From assembly GCA_948144175.1 (NCBI GenBank), contig CANXME010002584.1:117923-181922 (forward strand): 64,000 nucleotides of DNA, given 5' to 3'. The position numbers and the translations under genes were made by a program. Position 1 is the stretch's first letter; every line of letters starts with the position of its first letter. The notes under the pieces were generated by a model that worked only from the letters and a program-made list of their open reading frames with translations, had not been told where the DNA came from and did not search any database. This document shows positions 41,966-56,650 of the stretch, in pieces. The DNA comes from Closterium sp. NIES-65 (lineage: Eukaryota > Streptophyta > Zygnematophyceae > Desmidiales > Closteriaceae).

Positions 41966-44185
41966 ACGAAATCTCTTGGACGAGGCAGGCTCCTGGACCA
42001 GGCAAGCTCGTGGACCAGGCAAGCTCCTGGACCAGGCAAGCTCGTGGACCAGGATAGCTCCTGGACCAGGCAAGCTCCTGGACCAGGCAAGCTAACGGAC
42101 CAAGAAAGCTCTTGGACAAGGCAAACTCCTGGACCACGCACGCTCTGGAACAGGCAAGCTCCTGGACCAGGCAAGCTCGTGGACCAGGATAGCTACTGGA
42201 CCAGGCAAGCTCCTGGACCAAGCACGCTCTTGGACCATGCAAGCTCCTAGACCAGGCAAGCTCCTGGACCAGGCAAGCTTCTGGACCAGGCAAAGTCGTG
42301 GAACAGGCACCCTCCTGGACCAGGCAAGCTCCTTGACCAGGCAAGCTCCTAGACCAGGCAAGCTCCTGGACCAGGCAAGCTCCCGGACCACGCAAGCTCT
42401 TGGACCAGGCAAGCTCCTGGACCAGGCAAGCTCCTGGACCAGGCAAGCTCCTGGACCAGGCAAGCTCCTGGACAAGGCAAGCTCCTGGACCAGGCACGCT
42501 CATAGACCAGGCAAGCTCCTAGACCAGGCAAGCTCTTGGACTAGGCACGCTCCTAGACCAGGCAAGCTCTTGGACCAGGCAGGCTTCTGGACCAAACAAG
42601 CTCATGGACCAGGCACACTCAAGGACCAGGCACGTTCCTAGACAAGGCAAGCTCCTAGACTAGGCAAGCTCCTGGACCAAGCAAGCTCCTGGATCAAGCA
42701 AGCTCGTGGACGAGGCACGCTCCTTTACCAGGCAAGCTCCCGGACCAGGCTCGCTCGTGGACTAGGCACGCTCCTGGACTAGGCAAGCTCATGGACCAGG
42801 AATGCTCTTGGACCAAGCAAGCTCTTGGATTAGGCAAGCTTCACGAACATGCAAGCCCCTAGACCAGGCAAGCTCTTAGACCAGGAAAGCTCCTAGACCA
42901 GGCAAGATCTTGGACTAGGCAAGCTCTTGGACCAGGCAAGCTCCTGAATCAGGCAAGCTAACGGACAAAGAAAGCTCCTGGACAAGGCAAGCTCGTAGAC
43001 CACGCAAGCTCCTGGACCAGGCAAGCTCCTGGACCAGGATAGCTCCTGGACCAGGCAAGCTCTTGGACTAGGCACGCTCTTGGACCATGCAAGCTCCTAG
43101 ACCAGGCAAGCTCTAAGACCAGGCACGCTTCTCGACCAGGCAAACTCGTGGACCACGCACGCTCCTTGACCAGGCAAGCTCGTGGACTAGGATAGCTCCT
43201 AGACCAGCCAAGCTCCTGGACAAGGCAAGCTCCTGGACCACGCAAGCTCTTGGACCATGCAAGCTCTTGGACCAGGCAAGCTCGTGGACCAGGCAAGCTC
43301 CTGGACCAGGCAAGCTCCTGGACAAGGCAAGCTCCTAGACCAAGCAAGCTCCTGGACCAGACACGCTCATGGACCAGGCAAGCTCCTACACCAAGCAAGC
43401 TCTTGGACTAGGCACGCTCCTAGACCAGGCAAGCTCTTGGACCACGCGGGCTTCTGGACCAAGCAAGCTCCTGGATAAGGCACACTCCTGGACCAGGCAC
43501 GCTCCTGAACAAGGCAAGCTACTAGACCAGGCAAGCTCCTGGACCAAGCAAGCTCATGGACCAGGCACGCTCGTGGACCAGGCAAGCCCCTGGACCAGGC
43601 AAGCTCCTGGACCAGGCACGCTCGTGGACCAGGCACGCTCCTGGACCAGGCAAGCTCCTGGACCAGGCTCGCTCGTAGACCAGGCACGCTCGTGGACCAG
43701 GCACGCTCTTGGACCAGGCAAGCTCTTGGACCAGGCACGCTCCTGGACCAGGCAAGCTCCTAAACCAGGCAAGCTCTTGGACTAGGCAAGCTCTTTAACA
43801 ACGCAAGCTCATGGAACATGCAAGCTCCGGGACCAGGCAAGCTCCTGGACCAGGCAAGCTCTTGGACCAGGAAAGCTCCTTGACCAGGCAAGCTCATAGA
43901 CCAGACACGCTAATGGAACACGTAAGCTCCTGGACCAGTCACGCTCTTGGACCAGGCAAGCTCTTGGACCAGGAACGCTTCTTGACTAAGCAAGCTCCTC
44001 GCCTAGGCAAGCTTATGGACCAAGCAAGCTCTTGGACCAGGCAAGCTCCTGGACCAGGCAAGCTCCTGGACCAGGCAAGCTCGTTGACCTGGCATGCTCC
44101 TGGACCAGGCAAGCTCCTGGACTAGGCAAGCTCTTGGACCAAGCAAGCTCCAGGACCAGGCAAGCTCCTGGACCAGGCAAGCTCC
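41952..44185 (-). repeat. 17-bp minisatellite array, inverted orientation
   Basis: About 2.2 kb of GGACCAGGCAAGCTCCT units with the same marker variants as 1399-20047 (TAACGGACCAAGAAAGC near 42105, and a close form near 42959). It ends abruptly at the hexamer array. No gene is seen. Confidence 0.96.
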
Positions 44186-44200
44186 ACGTGCACGTCCATG
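44178..44200. other. Junction between the 17-bp and 6-bp satellites
   Basis: The last 17-mer reads ggcaagctcc and passes straight into acgtgcacgtccatg. The bases GCTCCACG at the join also occur as a variant within the 17-bp array (for example near 13813), so the two repeats share a few bases and no linker. Confidence 0.85.
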
Positions 44201-46249
44201 TCCACGTCCACGTCCACGTCCACGTCCACGTCCACGTCCACGTCCACGTCCATGTCCACGTCCACGTCCACGTCCACGTCCACGTCCACGACCATGTCCA
44301 CGTCCACGTCCACGTCCACGTCCACGTCCACGTCCACGTCCATGTCCACGTCAACGTCCACGACCACGTCCACGTCCACGTCCACGTCCACGTCCATGTC
44401 CACGTCCACGTCCACGTCCATGTCCACGTCCACGTCCACGTCCACGTCCACGTCCACGTCCACGTCCACGACCACGACCATGTCCACGTCCACGACCACG
44501 TCCACGACCACGTCCATGTCCACGTCCATCTCCACGTCCACGTTCACGTCCACGTCCACGTTCACGTCCACGTCCATGTCCACGTCCACGTCGACGTCCA
44601 CGTCCACGACCACGTCCACGTCCACGTCCACGACCACGTCCACGTCCACGTCCACGTCCATGTCCACGTCCATGTCCACGTCCACGTCCACGTCCACGAC
44701 CACGTCCACGTCCACGTCCACGTCCACGTCCACGTCCACGACTACGTCTACGACCATGTCGAAGCCCACGTCCACGTCGACGTCCACGTCCACGTGCACG
44801 TCCAAGTCCACGTCCACGTCCACGTCCACGTCCACGTCCACGACCACGTCCATGTCCACGTCCACGTCCACGTCCACGTCCACGTCCACGACCATGTCCA
44901 AGTCCACGTCCACGTCCACGTCCACGTCCACGTGCACGTCCAAGTCCACGTCGACGTCCACGTCCACGTCCACGTCTACGTCCACGTCCACGTCCACGTC
45001 CACGTCCACGTCCACGTCCACGACCACGTCCACGTCCACGTCTACGACCACGACCACGTCCACGACCAAGTCCACGTCCACGTGCACGTCCACGTGCACG
45101 TCCACGTCCACGACCATGTCCATGTCCACGTCCACGTCCACGTCCACCTTCACGTCCACGTCCACGACCACGTCCATGTCCACGTCCACGACCACGTCCA
45201 TGTCCACGTCCACGACCACGTCCACGTCCACGTCCACGACCACGTCCACGTCCACGTTCACGTCCACGTCCACGACCACGTTCACGTCCACGTCCACGTC
45301 CCTGTCCACGTCCACGTCCACGTCCACGTCCACGTCCACGTCCACGACCAGGTCCACGTCCACGTCCAGGTCCACGTCCACGTCCACGTCCACCTCCACG
45401 TCCACGTCCACGTCCACGTCCACGTCCACGTCCACGTCCACGTCCACGTCCACGTCCACGTCCACGACCACGTCCACGTCCACGTCCACGTCCACGTCCA
45501 CGTCCACGTCCATGTCCACGACCACGACCATGTCCCCGTCCACGTCCACGTCCACGACCACGTCCACGTCCACGTCCACGTCCACGTTCACCTCCACGAC
45601 CACGACCACGTCCACGACCACGTCCACGTCCACGTCCACGTCCATGTCCACGTCCACGTTCACCTCCACGTCCACGTCCACGTCCACGTCCACGTCCACG
45701 TTCACCTCCACGTCCACGTCCACGTCCACGTCCACGTCCACGTCCACGGGCACGTCCAAGTCCACGTCCACGTCCACGTCCACGGGCACGTCCAAGTCCA
45801 CGTCCACGTCGACGTCCACGTCCACGGGCACGTCCAAGTCCACGTCCACGTCCACGTCCACGTCCACGTCCACGTCCACGACCAGGTCCACGTCCACGTC
45901 CACGTCCACGTCCACGTCCACGTCCACGACCACCTCCACGTCCACGTCCACGACCACGTCCACGTCCACGTCCACGTCCACGACCACGTCCACGTCCAGG
46001 ACCACGTCCACGTCCACGTCCACGTCTACGACCATGTCCACGTCCACGTCCAAGTCCACGTCCAGGTCCACGACCATGTCCAAGTCCACGTCCATGTCGA
46101 CATCTATGTCCATGTGCACGTCCAAGTCCACGTCCACGTCCACGTCCACGTCCACGTGCACGTCCAAGTCCACGTCCACGTCCACGTCCACGTCCACGTG
46201 CACGTCCACGTGCACGTCCACGTGCACGTCCACGTCCACGTCCACGTCC

Positions 46250-47285
46250 ACGTCCACGTCCACGACCACGTCCACGTCCACGTCCACGACCACGTCCACG
46301 TCCACGTCCACGTCCACGACCATGTCCACGTCCACGTCCACGTCCACGACCATGTCCACGTCCACGTCCCTGTCCACGTCCACGTCCACGTCCACGTCCA
46401 CGACCAGGTCCACGTCCACATCCACGTCCACGTCCACGTCCACGTCCACGTCCACGTCCACGTCCACGTCCACGTCCATGTCCACGTCCACGTCCAGGTC
46501 CACGTCCACGACCACGTCCAAGTCCTCCACGTCCACGTCCACGACCAGGTCCACGTCCACGTCCAGGTCCACCTCCACGACCACGTCCAAGTCCTCCACG
46601 TCCACGTCCACGTCCACGTCCACATCCACGACCAGTCCACCTCCACGTCCACGTCCACCTCCACGTCCACGTCCACGTCCACGTCCACGACCACGTCCAC
46701 GTCCATGTCCACATCCACGTCCACGTCCACGTCCACGTCCACGACCACGTCCACGACCACGACCACGTCCACGTCCACGTCCACGTCCACGACCACGTCC
46801 ACGTCCACGACCACGTCCACCTCCACGTCCACGTCCACGTCCACGTGCACGTCCACGTCCACGTCCACGTCCACGTCCACGTCCACGTCCACGTCCACGT
46901 CCACGACCACGTCCACGTCCACGTCCACGACAACGTCCACGTCCACGTCCACGTCCACGACCACGTCCACGTCCACGTCCACGTCCACGACCATGTCCAC
47001 GTCCACGTCCCTGTCCACGTCCACGTCCACGTCCACGTCCACGACCAGGTCCACGTCCACGTCCACGTCCACGTCCACGTTCACGTCCACGTCCACGTCC
47101 ACGTCCACGTCCACGTCCACGTCCATGTCCACGTCCACGTCCAGGTCCACGTCCACGACCACGTCCAAGTCCTCCACGTCCACGTCCACGACCAGGTCCA
47201 CGTCCACGTCCAGGTCCACCTCCACGACCACGTCCAAGTCCTCCACGTCCACGTCCACGTCCACGTCCACATCCACGACCAGTCC
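46250..47285. repeat. Duplicated segment of about 0.4 kb in the hexamer array
   Basis: A segment at about 46250-46640 recurs at about 46900-47285. Shared landmarks are CCCTGTCC (46368 and 47009) and a 5-bp slip, ACCAGTCCACCTCC (46631 and 47278). The two offsets (641 and 647 bp) differ by one hexamer. Both copies change reading phase at the same slip, so the duplication came after it. Confidence 0.75.
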
Positions 47286-48459
47286 ACCTCCACGTCCACG
47301 TCCACCTCCACGTCCACGTCCACGTCCACGTCCACGTCCACGACCACGTCCACGTCCATGTCCACGTCCACGTCCACGTCCACGTCCACGACCACGTCCA
47401 CGTGCACGTCCACGTGCACGTCCACGTCCACGTCCACGTCCACGTCCACGTCCACGACCACGTCCACGACCACGTCCACGTCCACGTCCACGTCCACGAC
47501 CACGTCCACGACCACGACCACGTCCGCGTCCACGTCCACGTCCACGTCCACGACCACGTCCACGTCCATGTCCACGTCCACGTCCACGTCCACGTCCACG
47601 TCCACGACCACGTCCACGTCCACGTCCACGTCCACGTCCACGTCCACGTCCACGACCACGTCCACGTCCACGTGCACGTCCACGTCCACGTGCACGTCCA
47701 CGTCCACGTCCACGTCCACGTCCACGTCCACGACCACGTGCACGTCCCCGTCCACGTCCACGTCCACGACCACGTCCACGACCACGTCCACGTCCATGTC
47801 CACGTCCACGTTCACCTCCACGACCACGTCCACGTCCACGACCAGGTCCACGTCCACGTACACGTCCACGTCCACGTCCACGTCCACGTCCACGTCCACG
47901 ACCACGTCCACGTCCACGTCCACGACCACGTCCACGTCCACGTCCACGTCCACGACCACGTCCACGTCCACGTCCACGTCCACGTCCAGGTCCACGACCA
48001 CGTCCACGTGCACGTCGAAGTCCACGTCCACGTGCACGTCCACGTCCACGTGCACGTCCACGTCCACGTCCACGTGCACGTCCACGACCATGTCCACGTC
48101 CACGTCCACGTCCACGTCCACGTCCACGACCACGTCCACGTCCACGTCCAAGTCCACGTCCACGTCCACGTCCACGTCCACGTCAACGTCCACGACCATG
48201 TCCACGTCCACGTCCACGTCCACGTCCACGTCCACGTCCACGTTAACGTCCACGTCCAGGTCCACGTCCACGACCACGTCCACGTCCACGTCCACGACCA
48301 CGTCCACGTCCACGTCTACGTCCACGTCCACGACCATGTCCACGTCCACGACCATGTCCACGTCCTTGTCCACGACCATGTCCACGTCCACGTCCAGGTC
48401 CACGTCCACGTCCACGTCCACGTCCACGTCCATGTCCACGTCCACGTCCACGTCCACGT

Positions 48460-48690
48460 CCATGCCACGTCCACGTCCACGACCACGTCCACGTCCAGGT
48501 CCACGTCCACATCCTTGTCCACGACCATGTCCACGTCCACGTCCAGGTCCACGTCCACGTCCACGTCCACGTCCATGCCACGTCCACGTCCACGACCACG
48601 TCCACGTCCAGGTCCACGTCCACGTCCACGTCCACGACCAGGTCCACGTCCACGTCCACCTCCACGTCCACGTCCACGTCCACGTCCACG
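48460..48690. repeat. 113-bp tandem duplication in the hexamer array
   Basis: The irregular unit CATGCCACGTCC at 48461 recurs at 48574 with the same following hexamers (an ACGACC, then an AGGTCC, then a CTTGTCC or similar). This looks like a local duplication of about 19 hexamers containing one 1-bp phase slip. Confidence 0.6.
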
Positions 48691-51271
48691 TCCACGACCA
48701 CGTCCACGTCCACGTCCACGACCACGTCCACGTCCACGTCCACGACCATGTCCACGTCCACGTCCACGTCCACGTCCATGTCGACGTCCAGGTCCACGAC
48801 CATGTCCAAGTCCACGTCCACGTCGACGTCCATGTCCACGTGCACGTGCACGTCCACGTCCACGTGCACGTCCACGTCCAAGTCCATGTCCACGTCCACG
48901 TCCACGTCCACGTCCACGTGCACGTCAACGTCAACGTCCACGACCACGTCCACGTCCACGTCCACGTCCACGACCACGTCCACGTCCACGTCCACGTCCA
49001 CGTCCACGACCACGTCCACGTCCACGTCCACGACCACGTCCACGTCCACGTCCACGTCCACGTCCACGTCCACGTCCACGTCCACGTCCACGTCCACGTC
49101 CACGTCCATGTCCACGTCCACGTCCACGTCCACGTCCACGACCACGTCCACGTCCACGTCCACGACCACGTCCACGACCATGTCTACGTCCACGTCCACG
49201 ACCACGTCCATGTCCACGTCCACGTCCACGTCCTCGTCCACGTCCACGTCCACATCCACGACCACGTCCAAGTCCTCCACGTCCACGTCCACGACCATGT
49301 CCACGTCCACGTCCAGGTCCACGTCCACGTCCACGTCCACAACCACGTCCACGTACACGTCCACGTCCATGTCCACGTCCACGTCCAGGTCCACGTCCAC
49401 ATCCACGTCCTCAACGTCCACGTCCAGGTCCATGTCCACGTCCACATCCACGTCCACGTCCACGTCCACGTCCACGACCACGTCCACGTCCAAGTCCACG
49501 ACCACGTCCACGTCCACGTCCACGACCACGTCCAAGTCGTCCACGTCCACGTCCACGACCATGTCCAAGTCCTCCACGTCCATGTCCACGACGTCCACGT
49601 CCACGACCACGTCCACGACCACGTCCATGTCCACGTCCACATCCACGTCCACGTCCACGTCCACGACCACGTCCAAGTCCTCCACGTCCACGTCCACGAC
49701 CACGTCCACGTCCACGTCCACGTCCACGACCATGTCCACGTCCACGTCCACGTCCACGTCCACGTCTAAGACCACGTCCACGTCCACGTCCACGTCCAGG
49801 TCCACGTCCACGTCTAGTCCACGTCCACGTCCAGGTCCACGTCCACGTCCACGTCCACGACCAGGTCCACGTCCACGTCCACGTCCACGTCCACGTCCAC
49901 GTCCACGACCACGTCCACGTCCACGTCCACGTCCATGTCCACGACCACGTCCAAGTCCTCCACGTCCACGTCTACGACCATGTCCACGTCCACGTCCACG
50001 TCCACGACCATGTCCACGTCCACGTCCACGTCCACGTCTAAGACCACGTCCACGACCACGTCCACGACCACGTCACCGTCCACGTCCACGTCCACGTCCA
50101 CGTCCACGTCCACGACCACGTCCACGTCCACGTCCACGTCCACGTCCACGTCCACGACCACGTCCACGACCAGGTCCACGACCACGTCCACGTCCACGTC
50201 CACGTCCACGTCAAAGTCCATGTCCACGTCCACGTCCACGTCCACGTCCACGTCCACGTCCACGACCATGTCCACGACCACGTCCACGTCCACGTCCATG
50301 TCCAAGTCCATGTCCATGTCCATGTCCACGTCCACGACCACGTCCACGACCACGTCCACGACCATGTCCACGTCCACGTCCATGTCCACGTCCACGTCCA
50401 CGTCCACGTCCACGTCCACGTCCACGTCCACGTCCACGTCCACGACCATGTACACGTCCACGTCCACGTCCACGTCCACGTCCACGTCCACGTCCAAGTC
50501 CACGTCCACGTCCACGTCCACGACCATGTCCACGACCATGTCCGCGTCCTCGTCCACGTCCACGACCACGTCCACGTCCACGTCCACGTCCACGTCCACG
50601 TCCACGTCCACGTCCACGTCCACGTCCACGTCCACGTCCACGTCCACGACCACGTCCACGACCATGTCCAAGTCCACGTCTACGTCCACGTCCACGTCCA
50701 CGTGCACGTCCAAGTCCACGTCCACGTCCACGTCCAAGTCCACGTCCACGACCAGCTCCACGTCCACGTCCACGTCCACGACCACGTCCACGTCCACGTC
50801 CACGACCACGTCCACGTCCACGTCCACGTCCACGACCACGTCCACGTCCACGTCCACGTCCACGTCCACGTCCACGTCCACGACCATGTCCAAGTCCAAG
50901 TCCACGTCCACGTCCACGTCCACGTCCATGTCCACGTCCACGTCCACGTCCACGTCCACGTCCACGTCCACGTCCACGTCCATGTCCACGTCCACGTCCA
51001 CGTCCACGACCAGGTCCACGTCCACGTCCACGTCCACGTCTACGTCCACGACCACGTCCACGTCCATGTCCACGTCCATGTCCACGTCCACGTCCACGTC
51101 CATGTCCACGTCCACGTCCACGTCCACGTCCATGTCCACGTCCACGTCCACGTCCATGTCCACGACCATGTCCAAGTCCAAGTCCACGTCCACGTCCACG
51201 TCCACGTCCATGTCCACGTCCACGTCCACGTCCACGTCCACGTCCACGTCCACGTCCACGTCCACGTCCAC

Positions 51272-54200
51272 GACTACGTCCACGTCCACGTCCACGACCA
51301 CGTCCACGACCATGTCCGAGTCCACGTCCACGTCGACGTCCACGACCACGTGCACGACCATGTCCGAGTCCACGTCCACGTCCACGTCCAAGTCCACGTG
51401 CACGTCCAAGTCCACGTCCACGTCCACGTCCACGTCCAAGTCCACGTCCACGACGAGGTCCACGTCCACGTCCACGTCCACGACCAGGTCCACGTCCACG
51501 TCCACCTCCACGTCCACGTCCACGTCCACGTCCACGACCACGTCCATGTCCACGTCCACGACCACGTCCACGTCCACGTCCACGACCACGTCCACGTCCA
51601 CGTCCACGTCCACGTCCACGTCCACGTCCACGTCCAGGTCCACGACCATGTCCAAGTCCACGTCCACGTCGACGTCCATGTCCACGTGTACGTGCACGTC
51701 CACGTCCACGTCCACGTGCACGTCCACGTCCAAGTCCACGTCCACGTCCACGTGCACGTCCACGTCCACGTCCACGTCCACGTCCACGTGCACGTCCACG
51801 TCCACGTCCAAGTCCACGTCCACGTCCACGTGCACGTCCACGTCCACGTCCACGTCCACATCCACGACCACGTCCACGTCCACGTCCACGACCATGACCA
51901 CGTCGACGTCGACGTCCACGTCCACGACCATGACCACGTCCACGTCCCTGTCCACGACCATGACCACGTCGACGTCGACGTCCACGTCCACGACCATGAC
52001 CACGTCGACGTCGACGTCCACGTCCACGACCATGACCACGTCCACGTCCACGTCGACGTCCATGTCCACGTGTACGTGCACGTCCACGTCCACGTCCACG
52101 TGCACGTCCACGTCCAAGTCCACGTCCACGTCCACGTGCACGTCCACGTCCACGTCCACGTCCACGTCCACGTGCACGTCCACGTCCACGTCCAAGTCCA
52201 CGTCCACGTCCACGTGCACGTCCACGTCCACGTCCACGTCCACGTCCACGACCACGTCCACGTCCACGTCCACGACCATGACCACGTCGACGTCGACGTC
52301 CACGTCCACGACCATGACCACGTCCACGTCGACGTCCACGTCCACGACCATGACCACGTCCACGTCCACGTCCACGACCACGACCACGTCGACGTCGACG
52401 TCCACGTCCACGACCATGACCACGTCGACGTCGACGTCCACGTCCACGACCATGACCACGTCCACGTCCCTGTCCACGTCCACGTCCACGTCCACGTCCA
52501 CGTCCACGTCCACGTCCACGTCCACGTCCACGTCCACGTCCACGTCCACGTCCACGACCATGTCCACGTCCACGTCCACGACCACGTCCATGTCCACGTC
52601 CACGTCCACGCCTCGTCCACGTCCACGTCCACGTCCACGACCACGTCCAAGTCCTCCACGTCCACGTCCACGACCATGTCCACGTCCACGTCCAGGTCCA
52701 CGTCCACGTCCACGTCCACGACCACGTCCACGACCATGTCCACGTCCACGTCCAGGTCCACGTCCACGTCCACGTCCACGTCCACAACCATGTCCACGTC
52801 CACGTCCCCGTCCACGACCACGTCCACGTCCACGTCCACGTCCACGACCACGTCCACGTCTAGGTCCACGACCACGTCCACGTCCAGGTCCACGTCCACG
52901 TCCACGTCCACGTCCACGTCCACGTCCACGTCTACGTCCACGTCCACGTCCACGTCCAAGTCCACGTCCACGTCCAGGTCCACGTCTACGTCCACGTCCA
53001 TGTCCACGTCCACGTCCACGTCCACGACCATGTCCATGTCCATGTCCACGTCCACGTCCACGTCCAAGTCCACGTCCACGTCCACGTCCTCGTCCACGAC
53101 CATGTCCACGTCCACGTCCATGTCCACGTCCACGTCCACGTCCACGACCACGTCCATGTCCACGACCACGTCCACGTCCACGTCCACGTCCATGTCTATG
53201 TCCACGTCCACGTCCACGACCACGTCCACGACCATGTCCACGTCCACGTCCATGTCCACGTCCAAGTCCACGTCCACGTCCACGTCCACGACCACGTCCA
53301 CGACCACGTCCACGTCCACGTCCACGTCCATGTCCACGTCCACGTCCACGTACACGTCCACGTCCACGTCCACGTCCACGTCCACGTCCACGTCCACGTA
53401 CACGTCCACGTCCAAGTTCACGTCCACGTCCATGTCCACGTCCAAGTCCACGTCCACGTCCACGTCCAAGTCCTCGACGTCCACGTCCATGACCATGTCC
53501 ACGTCCACGTCCACGACCATGTCCACGTCCACGTCGACGTCCACGTCTACGTCCACGACCACGTCCACGTCCACGTCCACGTCCACGACCATGTCCACGT
53601 TCACGTCCACGTCCACGTCCACGTCCACGTCCACGACCACGTCCACGTCCACGTCCACGTCCACGTCCACGTCCACGTCCACGTCCACGTCCATGTCCAC
53701 GTCCACGTCCACGTCCACGCCCACGTCCACGTCCACGTCCACGACCACGTCCACGTCCACGTCCATGTCCACGTCCACGTCCACGTCCACGTCCACGTCC
53801 ACGTCCACGTCCATGTCCACGACCACGTCCAAGACCACGTCCACGACCACGTCCACGTCCACGTCAACGTCCAAGACCATGTTCACGACCACGTCCACGT
53901 CCACGTCCACGTCCACGTCCACGACCAGGTCCACGTCCACGTCCACGTCCTCGTCCACGTCCACGTCCACGACTACGTCCACGTCCACGTCCACGACCAC
54001 GTCCACGACCATGTCCGAGTCCACGTCCACGTCGACGTCCACGACCACGTGCACGACCATGTCCGAGTCCACGTCCACGTCCACGTCCAAGTCCACGTGC
54101 ACGTCCAAGTCCACGTCCACGTCCACGTCCACGTCCAAGTCCACGTCCACGACTAGGTCCACGTCCACGTCCACGTCCACGACCAGGTCCACGTCCACGT

Positions 54201-56650
54201 CCACCTCCACGTCCACGTCCACGTCCACGTCCACGACCACGTCCATGTCCACGTCCACGACCACGTCCACGTCCACGTCCACGACCACGTCCACGTCCAC
54301 GTCCACGTCCACGTCCACGTCCACGTCCACGTCCAGGTCCACGACCATGTCCAAGTCCACGTCCACGTCGACGTCCATGTCCACGTGTACGTGCACGTCC
54401 ACGTCCACGTCCACGTGCACGTCCACGTCCAAGTCCACGTCCACGTCCACGTGCACGTCCACGTCCACGTCCACGTCCACGTCCACGTGCACGTCCACGT
54501 CCACGTCCAAGTCCACGTCCACGTCCACGTGCACGTCCACGTCCACGTCCACGTCCACATCCACGACCACGTCCACGTCCACGTCCACGACCATGACCAC
54601 GTCGACGTCGACGTCCACATCCACGACCATGACCACGTCCACGTCCCTGTCCACGACCATGACCACGTCGACGTCGACGTCCACGTCCACGACCATGACC
54701 ACGTCGACGTCGACGTCCACGTCCACGACCATGACCACGTCCACGTCCACGTCGACGTCCATGTCCACGTGTACGTGCACGTCCACGTCCACGTCCACGT
54801 GCACGTCCACGTCCAAGTCCACGTCCACGTCCACGTGCACGTCCACGTCCACGTCCACGTCCACGTCCACGTGCACGTCCACGTCCACGTCCAAGTCCAC
54901 GTCCATGTCCACGTGCACGTCCACGTCCACGTCCACGTCCACGTCCACGACCACGTCCACGTCCACGTCCACGACCATGACCACGTCGACGTCGACGTCC
55001 ACGTCCACGACCATGACCACGTCCACGTCGACGTCCACGTCCACGACCATGACCACGTCCACGTCCACGTCCACGACCACGACCACGTCGACGTCGACGT
55101 CCACGTCCACGACCATGACCACGTCGACGTCGACGTCCACGTCCACGACCATGACCACGTCCACGTCCCTGTCCACGTCCACGTCCACGTCCACGTCCAC
55201 GTCCACGTCCACGTCCACGTCCACGTCCACGTCCACGTCCACGTCCACGACCATGTCCACGTCCACGTCCACGACCACGTCCATGTCCACGTCCACGTCC
55301 ACGCCTCGTCCACGTCCACGTCCACGTCCACGACCACGTCCAAGTCCTCCACGTCCACGTCCACGACCATGTCCACGTCCACGTCCAGGTCCACGTCCAC
55401 GTCCACGTCCACGACCACGTCCACGACCATGTCCACGTCCACGTCCAGGTCCACGTCCACGTCCACGTCCACGTCCACAACCATGTCCACGTCCACGTCC
55501 CCGTCCACGACCACGTCCACGTCCACGTCCACGTCCACGACCACGTCCACGTCTAGGTCCACGACCACGTCCACGTCCAGGTCCACGTCCACGTCCACGT
55601 CCACGTCCACGTCCACGTCTACGTCCACGTCCACGTCCACGTCCAAGTCCACGTCCACGTCCAGGTCCACGTCTACGTCCACGTCCATGTCCACGTCCAC
55701 GTCCACGTCCACGACCATGTCCATGTCCATGTCCACGTCCACGTCCACATCCAAGTCCACGTCCACGTCCACGTCCTCGTCCACGACCATGTCCACGTCC
55801 ACGTCCATGTCCACGTCCACGTCCACGTCCACGACCACGTCCATGTCCACGACCACGTCCACGTCCACGTCCACGTCCATGTCTATGTCCACGTCCACGT
55901 CCACGACCACGTCCACGACCATGTCCACGTCCACGTCCATGTCCACGTCCAAGTCCACGTCCACGTCCACGTCCACGACCACGTCCACGACCACGTCCAC
56001 GTCCACGTCCACGTCCATGTCCACGTCCACGTCCACGTACACGTCCACGTCCACGTCCACGTCCACGTCCACGTCCACGTCCACGTACACGTCCACGTCC
56101 AAGTTCACGTCCACGTCCATGTCCACGTCCACGTCCACGTCCACGTCCACGTCCAAGTCCTCGACGTCCACGTCCATGACCATGTCCACGTCCACGTCCA
56201 CGACCATGTCCACGTCCACGTCGACGTCCACGTCTACGTCCACGACCACGTCCACGTCCACGTCCACGTCCACGACCATGTCCACGTTCACGTCCACGTC
56301 CACGTCCACGTCCACGTCCACGACCACGTCCACGTCCACGTCCACGTCCACGTCCACGTCCACGTCCACGTCCACGTCCATGTCCACGTCCACGTCCACG
56401 TCCACGCCCACGTCCACGTCCACGTCCACGACCACGTCCACGTCCACGTCCATGTCCACGTCCACGTCCACGTCCACGTCCACGTCCACGTCCACGTCCA
56501 TGTCCACGACCACGTCCAAGACCACGTCCACGACCACGTCCACGTCCACGTCAACGTCCAAGACCATGTTCACGACCACGTCCACGTTCACGTCCACGTC
56601 CACGTCCACGACCAGGTCCACGTCCACGTCCACGTCCTCGTCCACGTCCA
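51272..56650. repeat. 2.69-kb tandem duplication in the hexamer array
   Basis: Two adjacent blocks, about 51272-53970 and 53971-56650, share the same order of variant hexamers. Landmarks recur at offsets that shrink stepwise by one hexamer: ACTACGTC 51273/53972 and ATGTCCGAG 51312/54011 (2,699), CCTCGTCC 52611/55304 and TAGGTCC 52861/55554 (2,693), TCAACGTCC 53864/56551 (2,687). This indicates one large duplication followed by two losses of single hexamers. Part of the block end (AAGACCATGTTCACG) appears a third time near 57835. Confidence 0.88.
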
